Below are positions 44,190 through 54,772 of a DNA stretch of 64,000 nt, piece after piece. Made by a program: the position numbers and the translations under genes. Source of the DNA: Charina bottae (lineage: Eukaryota; Chordata; Lepidosauria; Squamata; Charinaidae). The stretch covers positions 23,000,316-23,064,315 of the forward strand of contig JALMGJ010000017.1 in NCBI GenBank assembly GCA_023362775.1. Reading direction: 5' to 3'. Below the pieces are notes generated by a model. That model made no database searches and was not told the DNA's origin. It saw only the letters and a list, made by a program, of their open reading frames with translations. The first letter of the stretch is position 1. Each line of letters begins with the position of its first letter.

Positions 44190-44325
44190 TCCAGGATTTC
44201 CTGGTGACCTCCCATCCAAGTACTAACCAAGCCACTGCCCTGCTTAGCTTTTTTGGAAGATCAGCCCAGGTTGACTAGATGCTGCTGCTTGTTGTGACCA
44301 GGGCCTGAGCATTTCACTTCTGGCA
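44190..44325 (-). repeat. 5S rRNA-derived repeat or SINE fragment
   Basis: The plus strand reads ggtgacctcccatccaagta, ctaaccaagccactgccctg, cttagctttttt, which is the complement of the conserved internal part of 5S rRNA (tacttggatgggagacc, then box C region). The flanks do not match 5S, so it is a pseudogene or a 5S-derived SINE, not a working gene. Confidence 0.6.
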
Positions 44326-45484
44326 GTCAACAATAATAATAACTTTTATATACATTAAATGTTATATTACACATATTATATATTATTTTAAATAAATAAT
44401 AAAACAGGAAAAAATGAGACGAAGAAATTTTGTGAGCAGTAGATCTTTAACTGTTTGTCAACAGTCTGAATTGGTTGGGGATTTTATGATGATAAATCAA
44501 ACAATGGTCTAAACATTGTTCGATAAGTAATGGTTAGTAAGTATTGGTTAGTACGCAATAATTACCTACTAAACTTGGTTGAAGACCTATCTTTTCTCCC
44601 AAACATTTGCTGTTTGAGGATATTCCCCTCCATTTTTCTGTCTCTTCCTGTCACAGGCTTCCATCTTCTTTTCCTTGTAAATTGTGTGAATAGGTTCTGT
44701 TTTTTTAAAATATTTGGCTATTATGACAGGTAAGATTTGAATTCCTAAAATAAGAATATATGTTAAATTCTTATATATTCTTGGTGTAATCTTTGCTTCT
44801 TAAATGTTCAGCAAATTTAGATGGGGATAAACATTTCATAATCTTTTATGCCTTTATATACCAGGAATTAATCTAGCGAATCTTGGTCTCGCAAAGCTCA
44901 CTTTTTCTGAAAAGGGCACTTAAGTTGACAAGCATTCTGTTATTATATTTACACTGCTATTAATATGCACTTTATAGTAAGGTACAGATATTTAATAGAC
45001 CATAAATATTATGTGGCAGCAGAATAAGATTTCACTCTCCAACCACTTGCCTCTTGTGCTCAACAGGAGCAAAGCAGATGAAGAGTGGGGGGGGGGGAAG
45101 CACCATTCAAGTAACTTCTCCCACCATTGAAACAGCTGCGCTGTGCAAGCAGAAAGCTCCAGCAGAGAGCTGGGGAGGGATCATGTATGGGAAGTACAGC
45201 CAGCCAGCCAGTTTTCAAGGTTTCCCTGTGTCCCACCTAGACTGCTTCTCTACCCTATACCACTGGGTGAGGAACGCTGATAGAGGATCCTGCCACTCCA
45301 CCACCATTTCTGTTCTACCATCAGTCACAAAGCAGTTTGAAAGCAAGCTGTGATTATCTTCCCATTCACTGACCTCAAAATGTGGAGGATACCATGAGCC
45401 AAACAGCACTCCCTCCGGTGGCCCAATAGAGGAGAATACAAAGAACGTCTTTTATTTAGTGGTACCTTTTATTTAGTAGTCCCT
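44326..45484. other. Unassigned AT-rich interval
   Basis: No repeat family recognised apart from a nine-G run near 45091. Confidence 0.45.
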
Positions 45485-45495
45485 TCTCCGAAGGT

Positions 45496-45835
45496 AGGGC
45501 AGTGCAGTGGCGTAACGGTTAAGACTACCGACTGTCGAACGAAAGGACGGCAGGTCGGCAGGTCGAGACCCGGAAGCACCGCGTAACGGGGTGAGCTCCC
45601 GTTCTTGCCCAGCTCCTGCCAACCTAGCAGTTCGAAAGCACGTAAAAATGCAAGTAGATAAATAGGTACCACTCCGGCGGGAAGGTAACAGCATTCCGTG
45701 CGCCTTGGCGTTTAGTCATGCTGGCCACATCACCACGGAAGCGTCTATGGACAACGCTGGCTCCCTTGGCCGAGAATCGGAGATGAGCGCCACCCCCTAG
45801 AGCCGGATATGACTGGAAGGGGAAACTTTACCTTA
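45496..45835 (+). mobile_element. Sauria-type SINE, full length
   Basis: The 340-bp unit has a tRNA-like head (gcagtggcgtaacggttaag, box B region aggtcgagacccgg), the body (ctagcagttcgaaagcacgt, ggtaccactccggcgggaag, catgctggccacatcacc) and the tail (agagccggatatgactgga, ggggaaactttacctta). The 11-bp duplication tctccgaaggt flanks it (45485-45495 and 45836-45846). It is one of two near-complete copies defining the family ends here. Confidence 0.96.
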
Positions 45836-45846
45836 TCTCCGAAGGT

Positions 45847-45922
45847 GCCAGAGGTGCTGAATAAACAAAGACGCCCTTACCCCCACTCCACACTAAATGG
45901 AATAAAGTGCTAGAATCCCCCT

Positions 45923-45965
<43 letters not shown>

Positions 45966-46851
45966 ACATTTTTCACATCTTTCAAGATGTTTATTTGTGT
46001 GCATCAAGCTGGCTGTTTGTAAAAAAGATCTGATCAATTGCTACGACGAACGCCATGTATTGAAAGATCTGTTGTAAAGAAAGGTAAACAAAAGTACTGA
46101 AATCCTGCAAAGGCTTCTCAGTCCCTCAGCATTATTCATCTGTCACATTTAAAAACTCCTGTGAATTATGAAGATAAATAATAGCATGTCAGCAATTTTG
46201 CAACCAGGTGTTTTTTCCAATCATCTAGCCATATCTAAATACTGCTACTGTGGCTGGAGAGGGGGGGATGAGTTCTAAATAATGTATGGAGGAAGAGACA
46301 AGCTCCAGAAACTGATTGCTAAAAAGAAAGGGAGGGAGGGACAAATAGCTGCTTGAGCCCAGGAAGCAAAGCAAGGCAAGACTTCCTGCTGTTGGGAAAG
46401 CAGGCTGCCCACAAGCTCTGCAGATCCAGGAATAAATAGACAGCTCCCCCAGCCATGAGATCAAACCAGTCCTGAGCCAGGCCCCAAGTGGCACAAAGCA
46501 TTTGTGTGGAAGCTCTCTTAGTACCATTAGCTACTTTCTCTCGTTTGTATGCTGATGCATGGCAATTGCTAACTTCCAGGGTAATCTCTGCCTGTGTATC
46601 CCTAATCCTCTGCTTGAATCAGGGATCACATTTTAACCACGTTTAGGATTTGTCCTATTCATAACTTTATTATCTCTCTGCTTCAGGACATGACATGAAC
46701 TCTAGCTGTATACAGTAGTTATAGATATATATTATGGAAAAAGAGTTCACAAGCTTTGGACTCAGGGGCCAATTGAGGAGGGCTAGAAATCACTGAGGCC
46801 AGATTATTAACAGTTGGTGGATGTGGGTACAGGTAGAGCCAGAGAACTGAA
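45847..46851. other. Mostly unassigned interval
   Basis: Contains an (AC)n run at 45926-45964. Nothing else recognised. Confidence 0.45.
45926..45964. repeat. (AC)n microsatellite
   Basis: About 18 ac units. Confidence 0.97.
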
Positions 46852-46988
46852 AAGGGGTGTCCATAGGGTCTGGTCAAAATGTCAAGGTGGCAGCCATTGA
46901 AGCTCCAAAATAACCCACAGGTGAAGCTTTGATCGCACAGTGTGGCTGCCATCTTGACTTTTGGACCACACCTTGTGGACACCCTTAC
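46852..46988. mobile_element. MITE of the 'gtcaagatgg' family
   Basis: The ends ggggtgtccatagggtc and gtggacaccc are inverted. Inner arms caaggtggcagccattgaag and gtggctgccatcttgac are inverted as in 18649-18819. No clean target duplication seen. Confidence 0.65.
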
Positions 46989-47178
46989 CACTGACCAAAT
47001 ATGATGGGAAAAAATAACCACTGGTTTTATGAGGGAAAATTTTACTTCAATAAATGGGATGGAGAAAAAATTATTATTATTTTTAATCCACCTTTTGACC
47101 TCTATAATTCTTTCAGTATAGTTCCGGCCATTTGCCTAAAACTCCACTTTCATCAGTTGACTTGATCAACTGACGTTA

Positions 47179-47248
47179 GCATGCTGGCTGGGGAATTCTG
47201 GGAGTTGAAGTCCACATATCTTAAAGTTGCTGAGGATGAGAAACCCTG
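47179..47248. mobile_element. Half of a palindromic hAT MITE
   Basis: The sequence ggctggggaattctgggagt, tgaagtccacatatcttaaa, gttgctgag, ending aaaccctg, matches the right half of the complete palindromic element at 47955-48084. The left half is missing. Confidence 0.7.
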
Positions 47249-47946
47249 GTCTAGACTAATGCTTAAATCCCAGTGATGATCAAGCCCACCATTTAAGAAT
47301 TATATATTGGTATGTTAATATTAATATTATGTTGTGATCGGGATTAAGGCTGTATGACCAGTTAGAGACTACTAGTTCCATCAAGGCAGGATTAGGTTGT
47401 ATAAATTTTCAAGGTGTCACAGAACAGGATAGGAGGAGGGGTAACCTTAAAATATGGTAAGTGAAGTGAAGTAATTCACATTGCCATCTTAGGAAGGCCT
47501 CTGCATAAATAATTAAGTCCAGAGTCTAAAATTACCTTATGGCTGTCCTGGGTATGAAACATTTGTTTGCATTTGTATAATTAAGGACCAATTGAAATAT
47601 GACATTAAGTGGCAGGATAAGCAGGATGTATTAAGGACTAACTTCAGGAGGGAAGAGACGGTTTTGGCTGACCTCAAGGTGACATGAAACAAAAGATTTC
47701 CCTGTCTGTCTCCTGGATTAAGCAGAATTCTTCTTTCAGTTCCTATTTGTTAACTGCTTTGGGGCTGACAAGTAAACTCAGCTGGCAGTCCGTGCAGATA
47801 GAAAAAGATACCAATTATATTTCAATAATTCCTACCATTTTACCTCTGAGATGAACATGTATATTACCATTTTTGAGAGACACAGTGTATATAAATCAAC
47901 TCAGTTTCAGAGAGCCTATAAAATTGGCCATTCAGCCATTTTTGTC
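47249..47946. other. Unassigned interval
   Basis: Nothing recognised. Confidence 0.45.
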
Positions 47947-47954
47947 ATTTAGAG

Positions 47955-48084
47955 CAGGGTTCCTCAACCTCAGTCATTTTAAGATGTGTGGACTTCAACT
48001 CCCAGAATACTCCAGCCAGCTGGCTGGAGTATTCTGGGAGTTGAACTCCACACATCTTAAAATGGCTGAGGTTGAGGAACCCTG
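47955..48084. mobile_element. Palindromic (foldback) hAT MITE, complete
   Basis: The 130-bp element is almost a perfect palindrome: cagggttcctcaacctcagt, ttaagatgtgtggacttcaa, ctcccagaatactccagcca, then the complement back to gaggttgaggaaccctg. A perfect 8-bp duplication, atttagag, flanks it (47947-47954 and 48085-48092). Half copies lie at 47179-47248 and 61134-61206. Confidence 0.93.
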
Positions 48085-48092
48085 ATTTAGAG

Positions 48093-48895
48093 CACTTCCA
48101 TCTCACCCTTTTTTCCTCTTCAGTCTCTGAAGCAGTCTGAAGCAAACCTCTACTGACTTTAAAATGCTAGAAACAGGCAGAAAACGTCATGTGGCAATCT
48201 GTGCTTCCTCCAACTGACCTAAAAGAGAGTCCCAAAAATATTTTTCAGTAAGTGCCCTATCCCCTAAATTTCCTCAGGTATTGGAAAAACAAAACTCCTC
48301 TTGCCTACACTCCACACCAGTTTTTTCCCCCAAACTTGGCGCTTTTAAGATGTGTGGACTATAACTGCTTTTTGCTGTGGCTGCAGGAATGAAGAAGACA
48401 GTTTGGACTGATGTGAGCTCCTCTGTCTGCAGGTCCTTACAGCTCTTTCTAGCAGTGCAGTAGCCCTAGCAGTGAAAGTGACAACATTAATCTCTGTTCC
48501 CCCCTTCCTTTTGGCAGGGAGTCCAGGGTTGCAAACTGAAAGACAACTGTTTGATTTTTGGGGGGTGGGGGCAACTGCCTTGAAAGAGAAGTTCCCTGAA
48601 AATAGTGGGTGGGGGTGCAGGAGAGAGAATAAGGGTTGCCTTGAATTCAGGAAGCAGAGTGGGGCAAGCAGAGAAATGGGAGCACCCCCGAGCTTGGTGT
48701 TCCCAAGCCTTACAAAAGGAACCTCTAGTTTTGCTGCAGTTTCAAACCCGCCGTGCCTTCGCTGGAAATAAAAATGGCAAACACTGCCAATATTGTAGAA
48801 TCAGAGGTCCAAGCTGCTTTCAAAATTACCCAGAATCCTTGTGTGGAGTTGCCCTCAATCTCCTAGCCATCTTCTCTCTTCCCAGTATTCCCCAT
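48093..48895. other. Unassigned interval
   Basis: A short fragment near 48345 (ttttaagatgtgtggact) resembles part of the palindromic MITE. Nothing else recognised. Confidence 0.45.
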
Positions 48896-48976
48896 TCTCT
48901 CTATCTATCTATAATCTATCTATCATCTATCTATCTCTCCATCTCTCCATCTCTCTATCTCTCTATCTATCTATCG
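48896..48976. repeat. (CTAT)n / (CTCC) microsatellite
   Basis: Imperfect ctat repeats with interspersed ctcc; open in one frame and therefore predicted as a false Tyr/Leu/Ser-rich peptide. Confidence 0.95.
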
Positions 48977-49340
48977 AGGCATTTCTCCTTTGTGGTTAAA
49001 ACAGTCCATATCCGCGCTTTCAGATTTTTATCTGCTGATCTATTAATCTCTCATTCTCTTCCAAGGTATCTCCCTGCTCAGCTCTGCTCTCTTCTCCAGC
49101 CCAATTATTTTTTCTGTGAATGATCCCGTTGGGGGAGGAGAGTTCAGGTGCTTGTGCTGAGTGGACAATATTAAGTTGTATCCAAAAAGCCCACCTTGCT
49201 GATCCAGCTCACATCCCTCCAACTCAGTCCATTTTGTGGGTGAGAGAGAATCCTTGAGTAGGTGCAACTACACTACTTACCTAATTACATGAGGAAGGGA
49301 GGATTTTTTTAAAAAATCAGCAATATCCATCTTGCTCATC
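48977..49340. other. Unassigned interval
   Basis: Nothing recognised. Confidence 0.45.
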
Positions 49341-50170
49341 AGTAAATTTTATTTATTTATTTATTTAATTTCTATAACCGCCCATCTCCCCCCATGGGGA
49401 ACTCTGGGCGGTTCACAATAAATAAGTTAAAATAAGGTTAAAATCTCAAGTATACAGTAAAAATATATTGAAAAATCCAGATGGTAATGGAATAATTAAA
49501 GAAGGACAGTTATAAAATTAGGGGATTAGCCACCCCCATGAGGAACTATCCCTCCCTCCTTCCCATGCCAGGCGGCAGAACCAGGTCTTCAGCTCTTTCC
49601 TAAAGGTCGGGAGGGAGGAGATCTGTCTGAACTCTGGGGGCAAGATGTTCCATAGAGTGGGTGCCACCACAGAGAAGGCCCGCCTCCTAGCCCCCATCAG
49701 ATGACACTCTTTAATTGATGGGGTTCGCAGCAGGCCCTCTCTGAATGACTGGGTGGGGCGGGTCGATAACATGGGGATAAGACGGTCCCTCAGGTATTCT
49801 GGCCCCATGCCATGTAGGGCTTTAAAGGTGATAACCAACACCTTGAATTGTACCCGGAAGCAAACCGGCACCCAATGCAGCTCGTGGAGCAGCGGTGTTA
49901 CATGTGCGGATCTTGACGCACCTAAAACTGCCCGCGTGGCCGCATTCTGCACCAGCTGTAGCTTCCGGATAGTCTTCAAGGGTAGCCCCATGTAGAGCGC
50001 ATTGCAATAATCTACATGGGAGATGACGAGAGCATGAGTGACTGTACGGAGGGCGTCGCGATCTAGGAATGGGCGTAACTGACGCACTAACCGAAGTTGT
50101 GCAAAAGCCCTCCTAGCCACGACTGCCACCTGCTCTTCGAGCAGGAGTCGTGAGTCTAGAAGGACCCCCT
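49341..50170 (-). mobile_element. L2-clade LINE, 5'-truncated, with open C-terminal ORF
   Basis: The 203-residue frame (50129-49518, minus) reads VARRAFAQLRLVRQLRPFLD, SHVDYCNALYMGLPLKTI, LHELHWVPVCFRVQFKVLVI, TFKALHG, FSVVAPTLWNILPPEFRQ. The 3' UTR and ttta-type tail lie at 49341-49420. Very close in sequence to 7789-8768. Confidence 0.92.
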
Positions 50171-50271
50171 TCTATTTTATTTTATTAAATATTTTATTTA
50201 AAAGATAAAATATGAAAAAGGGAGGATTTTTAATACATTGATGTGAAAATTTTCCTGTCTTGTTTTTTAAC

Positions 50272-50310
<39 letters not shown>

Positions 50311-50483
50311 ATTTCAGCACAAACCCATAAGAACCTTTCAAGGCAGTGCAGAGGGGCATTTTTTACTCCATTTCATGCACTATGTTTACATTACATACAG
50401 TACAGTGATAGAGGGTACCATAGCAGGTGACAGCACTAGCCAATCTTGGCTGACCACAAAAAGTTGAACAGGAGCAGAACTGG
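50171..50483. other. Mostly unassigned interval with (GAT)n
   Basis: Contains a gat repeat of about 13 units at 50272-50310; otherwise nothing recognised. Confidence 0.5.
50272..50310. repeat. (GAT)n microsatellite
   Basis: About 13 perfect units. Confidence 0.97.
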
Positions 50484-51250
50484 CAGGGGTAGGGTCAAAA
50501 AAACAAGTTGGTGGCCAAACCATGTGATCAAAGCCCTGCCCCTTTTTGACGAGCCCGGTGCACACCAATGAAGCCCATTCAGCAGTCTGTTAGAACTACT
50601 GAAATGGAGCAGAGCTGCTAAACTCGTGTACAGAAAAAGAATATTGTTTAAAAACAGAGCCCATGAGCATATTAGAGTGTTCCAGGTTAATCTTACACCT
50701 TTAGCCCACCCAAGCATAAAGAAACATGCACTTAGACATGGCAGGTATGAAAAGTAAGTACAAAAGAGTCCTTATATTTATTCATTCCAGGTACAGCATT
50801 TTTGGTAGATAAATGATGTTCCATTTCTTCTTTGTTTCCCTAAACTTAATACCTCTTGCCCTGCTTGCTGCAAGAGATGCGTGTAGAAAGAGGGGAAAAT
50901 CTCCTAGGCCCATCCATGGCCTAGGATAGAGCAGCACACAGCCATGTGCTTGCTCCCGGTACAAGGAGGAGAGAGAGAGAAATGAGGCCTAGCACATGGC
51001 CTCTCTCCATGGAGAGGAGCAGCCATGTGCTGCATCCTCCTGGATGGAAGAATCAGAGAGAGAGAAGAGGAAGTGGGAGGGGCAACAAGCAGCTTCCTCA
51101 AAAACATGGAGAGCTTGCATCCTACAGCAGCCATCCATATGCTGATGAGGCATGCTGGATTTGCCAGAATCTCCAACAATCAAAAGGGGCTGGGGCTTTG
51201 ATCACATGGTTGTGGCTGCCAGCTTGACTTTTTTTACCCCACTCCTTGGG
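50484..51250. mobile_element. Longer member, or interrupted copy, of the 'gtcaagatgg' MITE family
   Basis: The left arm at 50484-50545 (acaagttggtggccaaacca, gatcaaagccctgcccct) and the right arm at 51183-51250 (ggggctttgatcacatggtt, gtggctgccagcttgac) are inverted copies like those of 18649-18819, but here 640 bp lie between them. The spacer has no frame resembling a transposase. It may be an internal segment of a longer element or an unrelated insertion. Confidence 0.5.
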
Positions 51251-51440
51251 ACCTGATTAGTCCTGGGATGGGATGCTGCCAGGAAATCCCTAGGGCTGCA
51301 GCCTAGCCTGGGAAGTAATTAAAAACATCCCAGATGAAGGCATGGCAAACCACTTCCACATTATTGCCAGCATAACTTCATGGCAGTGTCTGTGGACTCT
51401 CCAAGAATCAAGGGCGTTATGTGTATTATGAGATAGATCT
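51250..51440 (+). repeat. 5S rRNA-derived SINE remnant (weak)
   Basis: The sequence ctgggatgggatgctgccag, ggcatggcaaaccacttcca resembles the end of 5S rRNA (cttggatgggagaccnccag) followed by the tail segment ggcaatggcaaaccacctct used by several reptile SINEs. The match is diverged. Confidence 0.4.
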
Positions 51441-51591
51441 GTGCTAGTGCTCATTCAGTCATGACATTCATGCTCATGCGGAGGATTTCTTTTTCAAAGT
51501 CATTAGGCAAAGCCTGGGAAAAAGGCTACTCAAGGAACATAACAGCAAGAGGAGGGCCAGCAGAGAAGCTGTAGAATTAACGTTGTTCTCT

Positions 51592-51860
51592 GTGGAGTCC
51601 TTGGTGCTCTCTGACCTTTGTTGTTTTCTTGCAGACGTTTCATTGCCAGACTAGGCAACATCTTCAGTGCGAAAAGGGAGTGAGACTTGCTCTCCGTTTA
51701 TATACCATGGCTTGTCCAGCTTGTGTTGGTGGAGGTGTTGTTCTCCCCTTAGGAGTTCCTTTATTGGGCTGTTGTGTGCTGCTTGGTTGATTGACTGATT
51801 TAATAATTCCTTGACTAGGGTATATTGTGCTGTTAATGTTAATGTTGTTCTCCTTTGCCT
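51592..51860 (-). mobile_element. Penelope-like element terminal region (pLTR-like)
   Basis: Matches the terminal region of the longer copy at 56511-56760 throughout (for example ccaccaacacaagc, caatcaaccaagcagcac, gtatataaac). No coding part. The hammerhead-like core lies at its outer end. Confidence 0.8.
51623..51675 (-). ncRNA. Hammerhead-ribozyme-like motif
   Basis: Minus-strand order is ttttcgca, CTGAAGA, hairpin ttgcc..ggcaa, GAAA, cgtc, tgcaagaa, as in 12950-13002, with all core bases retained. Confidence 0.65.
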
Positions 51861-51892
51861 CTGATTATCAGTCTTATGTTGTGTGACTCAAC

Positions 51893-52231
51893 TAAACAAG
51901 ATTGGTGTCACTTGGTGGGTCCTAGGAAGGCGTGCCTTCTCTGTCATGGGGGCTGTCTTGTGGAACAGCCTCCCCCACCCGAGCTACGGACAGCCCTAAC
52001 CCTGCTGACCTTCCAGAAGGCCATGAAGACCTGGCTATTCCCCCAGGCACTGGGGCCAGCGTGTTAATGGAGCTCTGATGTGGGTGCGTGGGTGTTTCTT
52101 ATGCTGTTATTGAGATTGGGGGAGGGGCTCAATCTTTTTTTTTAGTTGATTGTAAAATTGCTTTTACTTGTTCGCCACCCTGAGTGCCCCCAGTATATGG
52201 GTGGCCATATAAATATGCTAAATAAATAAAT
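51893..52231 (+). mobile_element. L2-like LINE 3' fragment of a different subfamily
   Basis: The frame ending near 52065 contains KAMKTWLFPQALGP, comparable to KDLKTWFCRLAW of the other L2 copies, preceded by a counterpart of the FSV..LWNSLP block. The 3' UTR (ttcgccaccctgagtgcccc, tgggtggccatataaatatg) and an aaataaataaata tail follow. Confidence 0.7.
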
Positions 52232-53163
52232 AGCTCATCTCTAAAAAGCCTACCAAGGGGGCTTAAAAGCAGTGGGAAGTGAGAAAATAAGTACTTAGTG
52301 GGCCAAATAACAAATTGCCAAGGATCACATCTATTGGGGGCCTTATGTGTTATGCTTCCTGCATTTTTCCACTGCATTTATCCTCCACCTGCAATTGTTC
52401 ACCACTCAGAAAAGGGAAATACATTTTCTGATTGGTTTCTTCTGTCTTTCGCAGATTTGTCATTAAAACGCAGCAAAGATGGGGGGAAATGTGTAATAAA
52501 GAACACCAGGTTCTATTGTCCTTGTTGGTATGTTTGTAGAAGATCGCCAGTAATAGGATGAACTCACAGCTGAGCTGCATTAACAAAAGCTGGAATTTGC
52601 TAGGCAGGATTTATTGTTAATGTCAAATACCAGCACTGTGATGAAGTTAAATGCAGGTGGAATAAACAACATCTCTAGTGAAAGATGGAGACTGGGAGAC
52701 AGACTATGTCTGCAATAATGTACTATTGGAGTGTTGCACCTTTTAATGTTCGGATCCCTTGCAGTCACTTCAAATGCCAAATGCTACAGAAGGAGAGGCT
52801 GTGTGGCTGCATCTTTCTCTCTCTCACACACACACACTAATGGAGACTATGGGGCAAATGCCAAGTTGTCAGACACATGCACGCACACACTTATGCACAC
52901 TAATCTAGACTTTAAAATAATTATGGGTAGACAGGGCCAGGTTTGAGGCTCTCTCAAAACTGAACATGTCAAGATAAGCAAAGGCAGTGCAGGGGGTGGG
53001 GGAGAATATCGTGTGTGCAATGCACATAAAAAACAGGCAGAGCTTTGATCATACCATTGCGGCTGCCATCTTGACTTGTTTTACTATATCCTGCAGACAG
53101 CCCTGCAAGAAATGCACAGAAAAATGGATTTTAGCAAGTGTAACTTAGCATATATGGCATGAT
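52232..53163. other. Mostly repeat-free interval; possible conserved non-coding sequence
   Basis: No transposon recognised between about 52240 and 53020. The part 52400-52740 is balanced in composition and looks constrained by eye, which is only a hint. A right-arm fragment of the 'gtcaagatgg' MITE lies at about 53030-53095 (gagctttgatcataccattg, cggctgccatcttgac). Confidence 0.3.
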
Positions 53164-53220
53164 AGGTAAAGGTAAAGGTTCCCCCCGCACATTTGTGCAG
53201 TCGTGTCCGACTCTAGGGGC
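53164..53220 (-). mobile_element. Sauria-type SINE, 3' end only
   Basis: The plus strand reads ggtaaaggtaaaggttcccc, cgcacatttgtgcagtcgtg, tccgactctaggggccggt, the complement of the Sauria SINE 3' end, cut short exactly where a long microsatellite begins. Confidence 0.85.
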
Positions 53221-53275
53221 CGGTGTGTGTATATATATATATATGTATGTGTATGTGTATGTATGTGTATGTGTA

Positions 53276-53371
<96 letters not shown>

Positions 53372-53401
53372 CATACATACATACATACATACATACATAC
53401 A
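53221..53401. repeat. Compound microsatellite forming a long inverted repeat
   Basis: Order: (ta)n, (tgtatg)n, (tg)n, (at)n, (acat)n, (ca)n, (acat)n. The (tg/gtat) half and the (ca/atac) half are complementary, so the ~180 bp can fold back on a central (at)n. Predicted frames here are artefacts. Confidence 0.95.
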
Positions 53402-54304
53402 CTTACATGGCATGATACATGTCCAAAAAGGCCCTTTCACTTGCTGAGCGTCTGTCTTCCACACAATTATGGAAGTCTGTCCTTTTTTTTGCCTCTAAAT
53501 CAATGTCTTTTGCTCAGATTTACGGAAAAGTGTTTGCCAGTAATATTAGGGTTGTCAGCCAATTAAGGCTGCAGTCCTGAGCATGCTTACCTGGAGTTAC
53601 CTCCATTAAGAAAAATGGAATTTTCATCTAAGAAACATGCGGAGAATGTTATGCCATTAATTAGATCTACATAATGTTCTTATGTGTTTAAAAAGATATC
53701 CACTTTTTTAATTTTTTTTAGATTAGGCCCATATGTGCCACCAGGAGCTTAATTTCAGAAATGGAATTATCCATTTTTCTCTCCCACTCACAATAGGAGA
53801 ATGTCTCTTCCAAGGTAGCACTTGCCATCTGCAGTTTTATAAAAAAAATGTAAGATTTGAAAACAGGCTAACCAATTAATTAAGGATGCCTTCTGAGTCA
53901 ACAGAAATCATTAATCCCAAACATTGCAGCTGCTAGAAAGGAATGAAGGCGATGGTATATCTCCTTTTTAAAAAGGCTTAATTAAACCTCATGAAAAAAG
54001 GCTCGCTCTGGCAGGGGTGTCTCCAACACTACTAGAAAAACCAGAGAATCCGCCGCCCCCCCCTCCAGAAGGTCATTTAAGGTGTCATTTAGTTCACTTT
54101 CCTCTGTGCCTTTAACAGCAGCTGACACGCAGAGACAAAGGAAGAGATGTTTTCCCATCCTTGCTTGCCAGGCAAAGCATGACCTTCTAAATTTCCAAGC
54201 ACTGGTCTGCAGTTAAATGCACAAGAGCAATGGATATGAATAAAAATCTTAAAACAAAGAAGGGGGTTGTAACTCATTTTCATTCTAAAATAATGAACAC
54301 GGGA

Positions 54305-54307
<3 letters not shown>
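53402..54307. other. Repeat-free interval; possible conserved non-coding sequence
   Basis: No transposon recognised. The part 53690-54080 is rich in aattaattaag and ggcttaattaaacc-type homeodomain cores. Confidence 0.3.

Positions 54308-54350
<43 letters not shown>
54308..54350. repeat. (CT)n microsatellite
   Basis: About 20 perfect units. Confidence 0.97.
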
Positions 54351-54351
<1 letters not shown>

Positions 54352-54772
54352 TCTGAACATTCGATTTCCAAGTATCTTTCGTTTCTGGCAAATCATCAAC
54401 TTCGCGTACTTCACTTGATCAATGCCAGCATTTCAGGGAATGCGCTGTGCATCCATGAGCTGCAAACCTGGTGGTAAACAGGTAACCTGGATTGGTTTTC
54501 TCCTGAGAAGTACTTCAGATGCCTGCCCTGCTCTAATATGAGATAAAATATTGTTTCATTGCAGCTCTTTCCTTACAAGCGCTGTGAAGCTAATGTGGAG
54601 CAGAGGATTGTATTTCTTCCCCGAAGACAAAAATATTTGTTTCCACAAAGGCTCAAAATTGCACAGATCTTAACAAAACAGTCTCTACTGAAAGACTATG
54701 CCCCAATATAGTTAACATTAACTATAGCTATTGGAGTGTTGGGTTTTGTTTCAATTAGCCGTACAGTATTAT
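54351..54772. other. Unassigned repeat-free interval
   Basis: No repeat or exon recognised; 54500-54720 is a further candidate for conserved non-coding sequence on appearance only. Confidence 0.3.

Noticed and set aside
44190..44325. Functional 5S rRNA gene
   Set aside because: Only the central part matches and the ends are unrelated.
48605..49123. 172-residue plus-strand frame
   Set aside because: Runs through the (CTAT)n repeat and has no recognisable domain on either side.
53131..53566. Several Tyr/Val/Cys- or Thr/His-rich frames on both strands
   Set aside because: Translations of the compound microsatellite.
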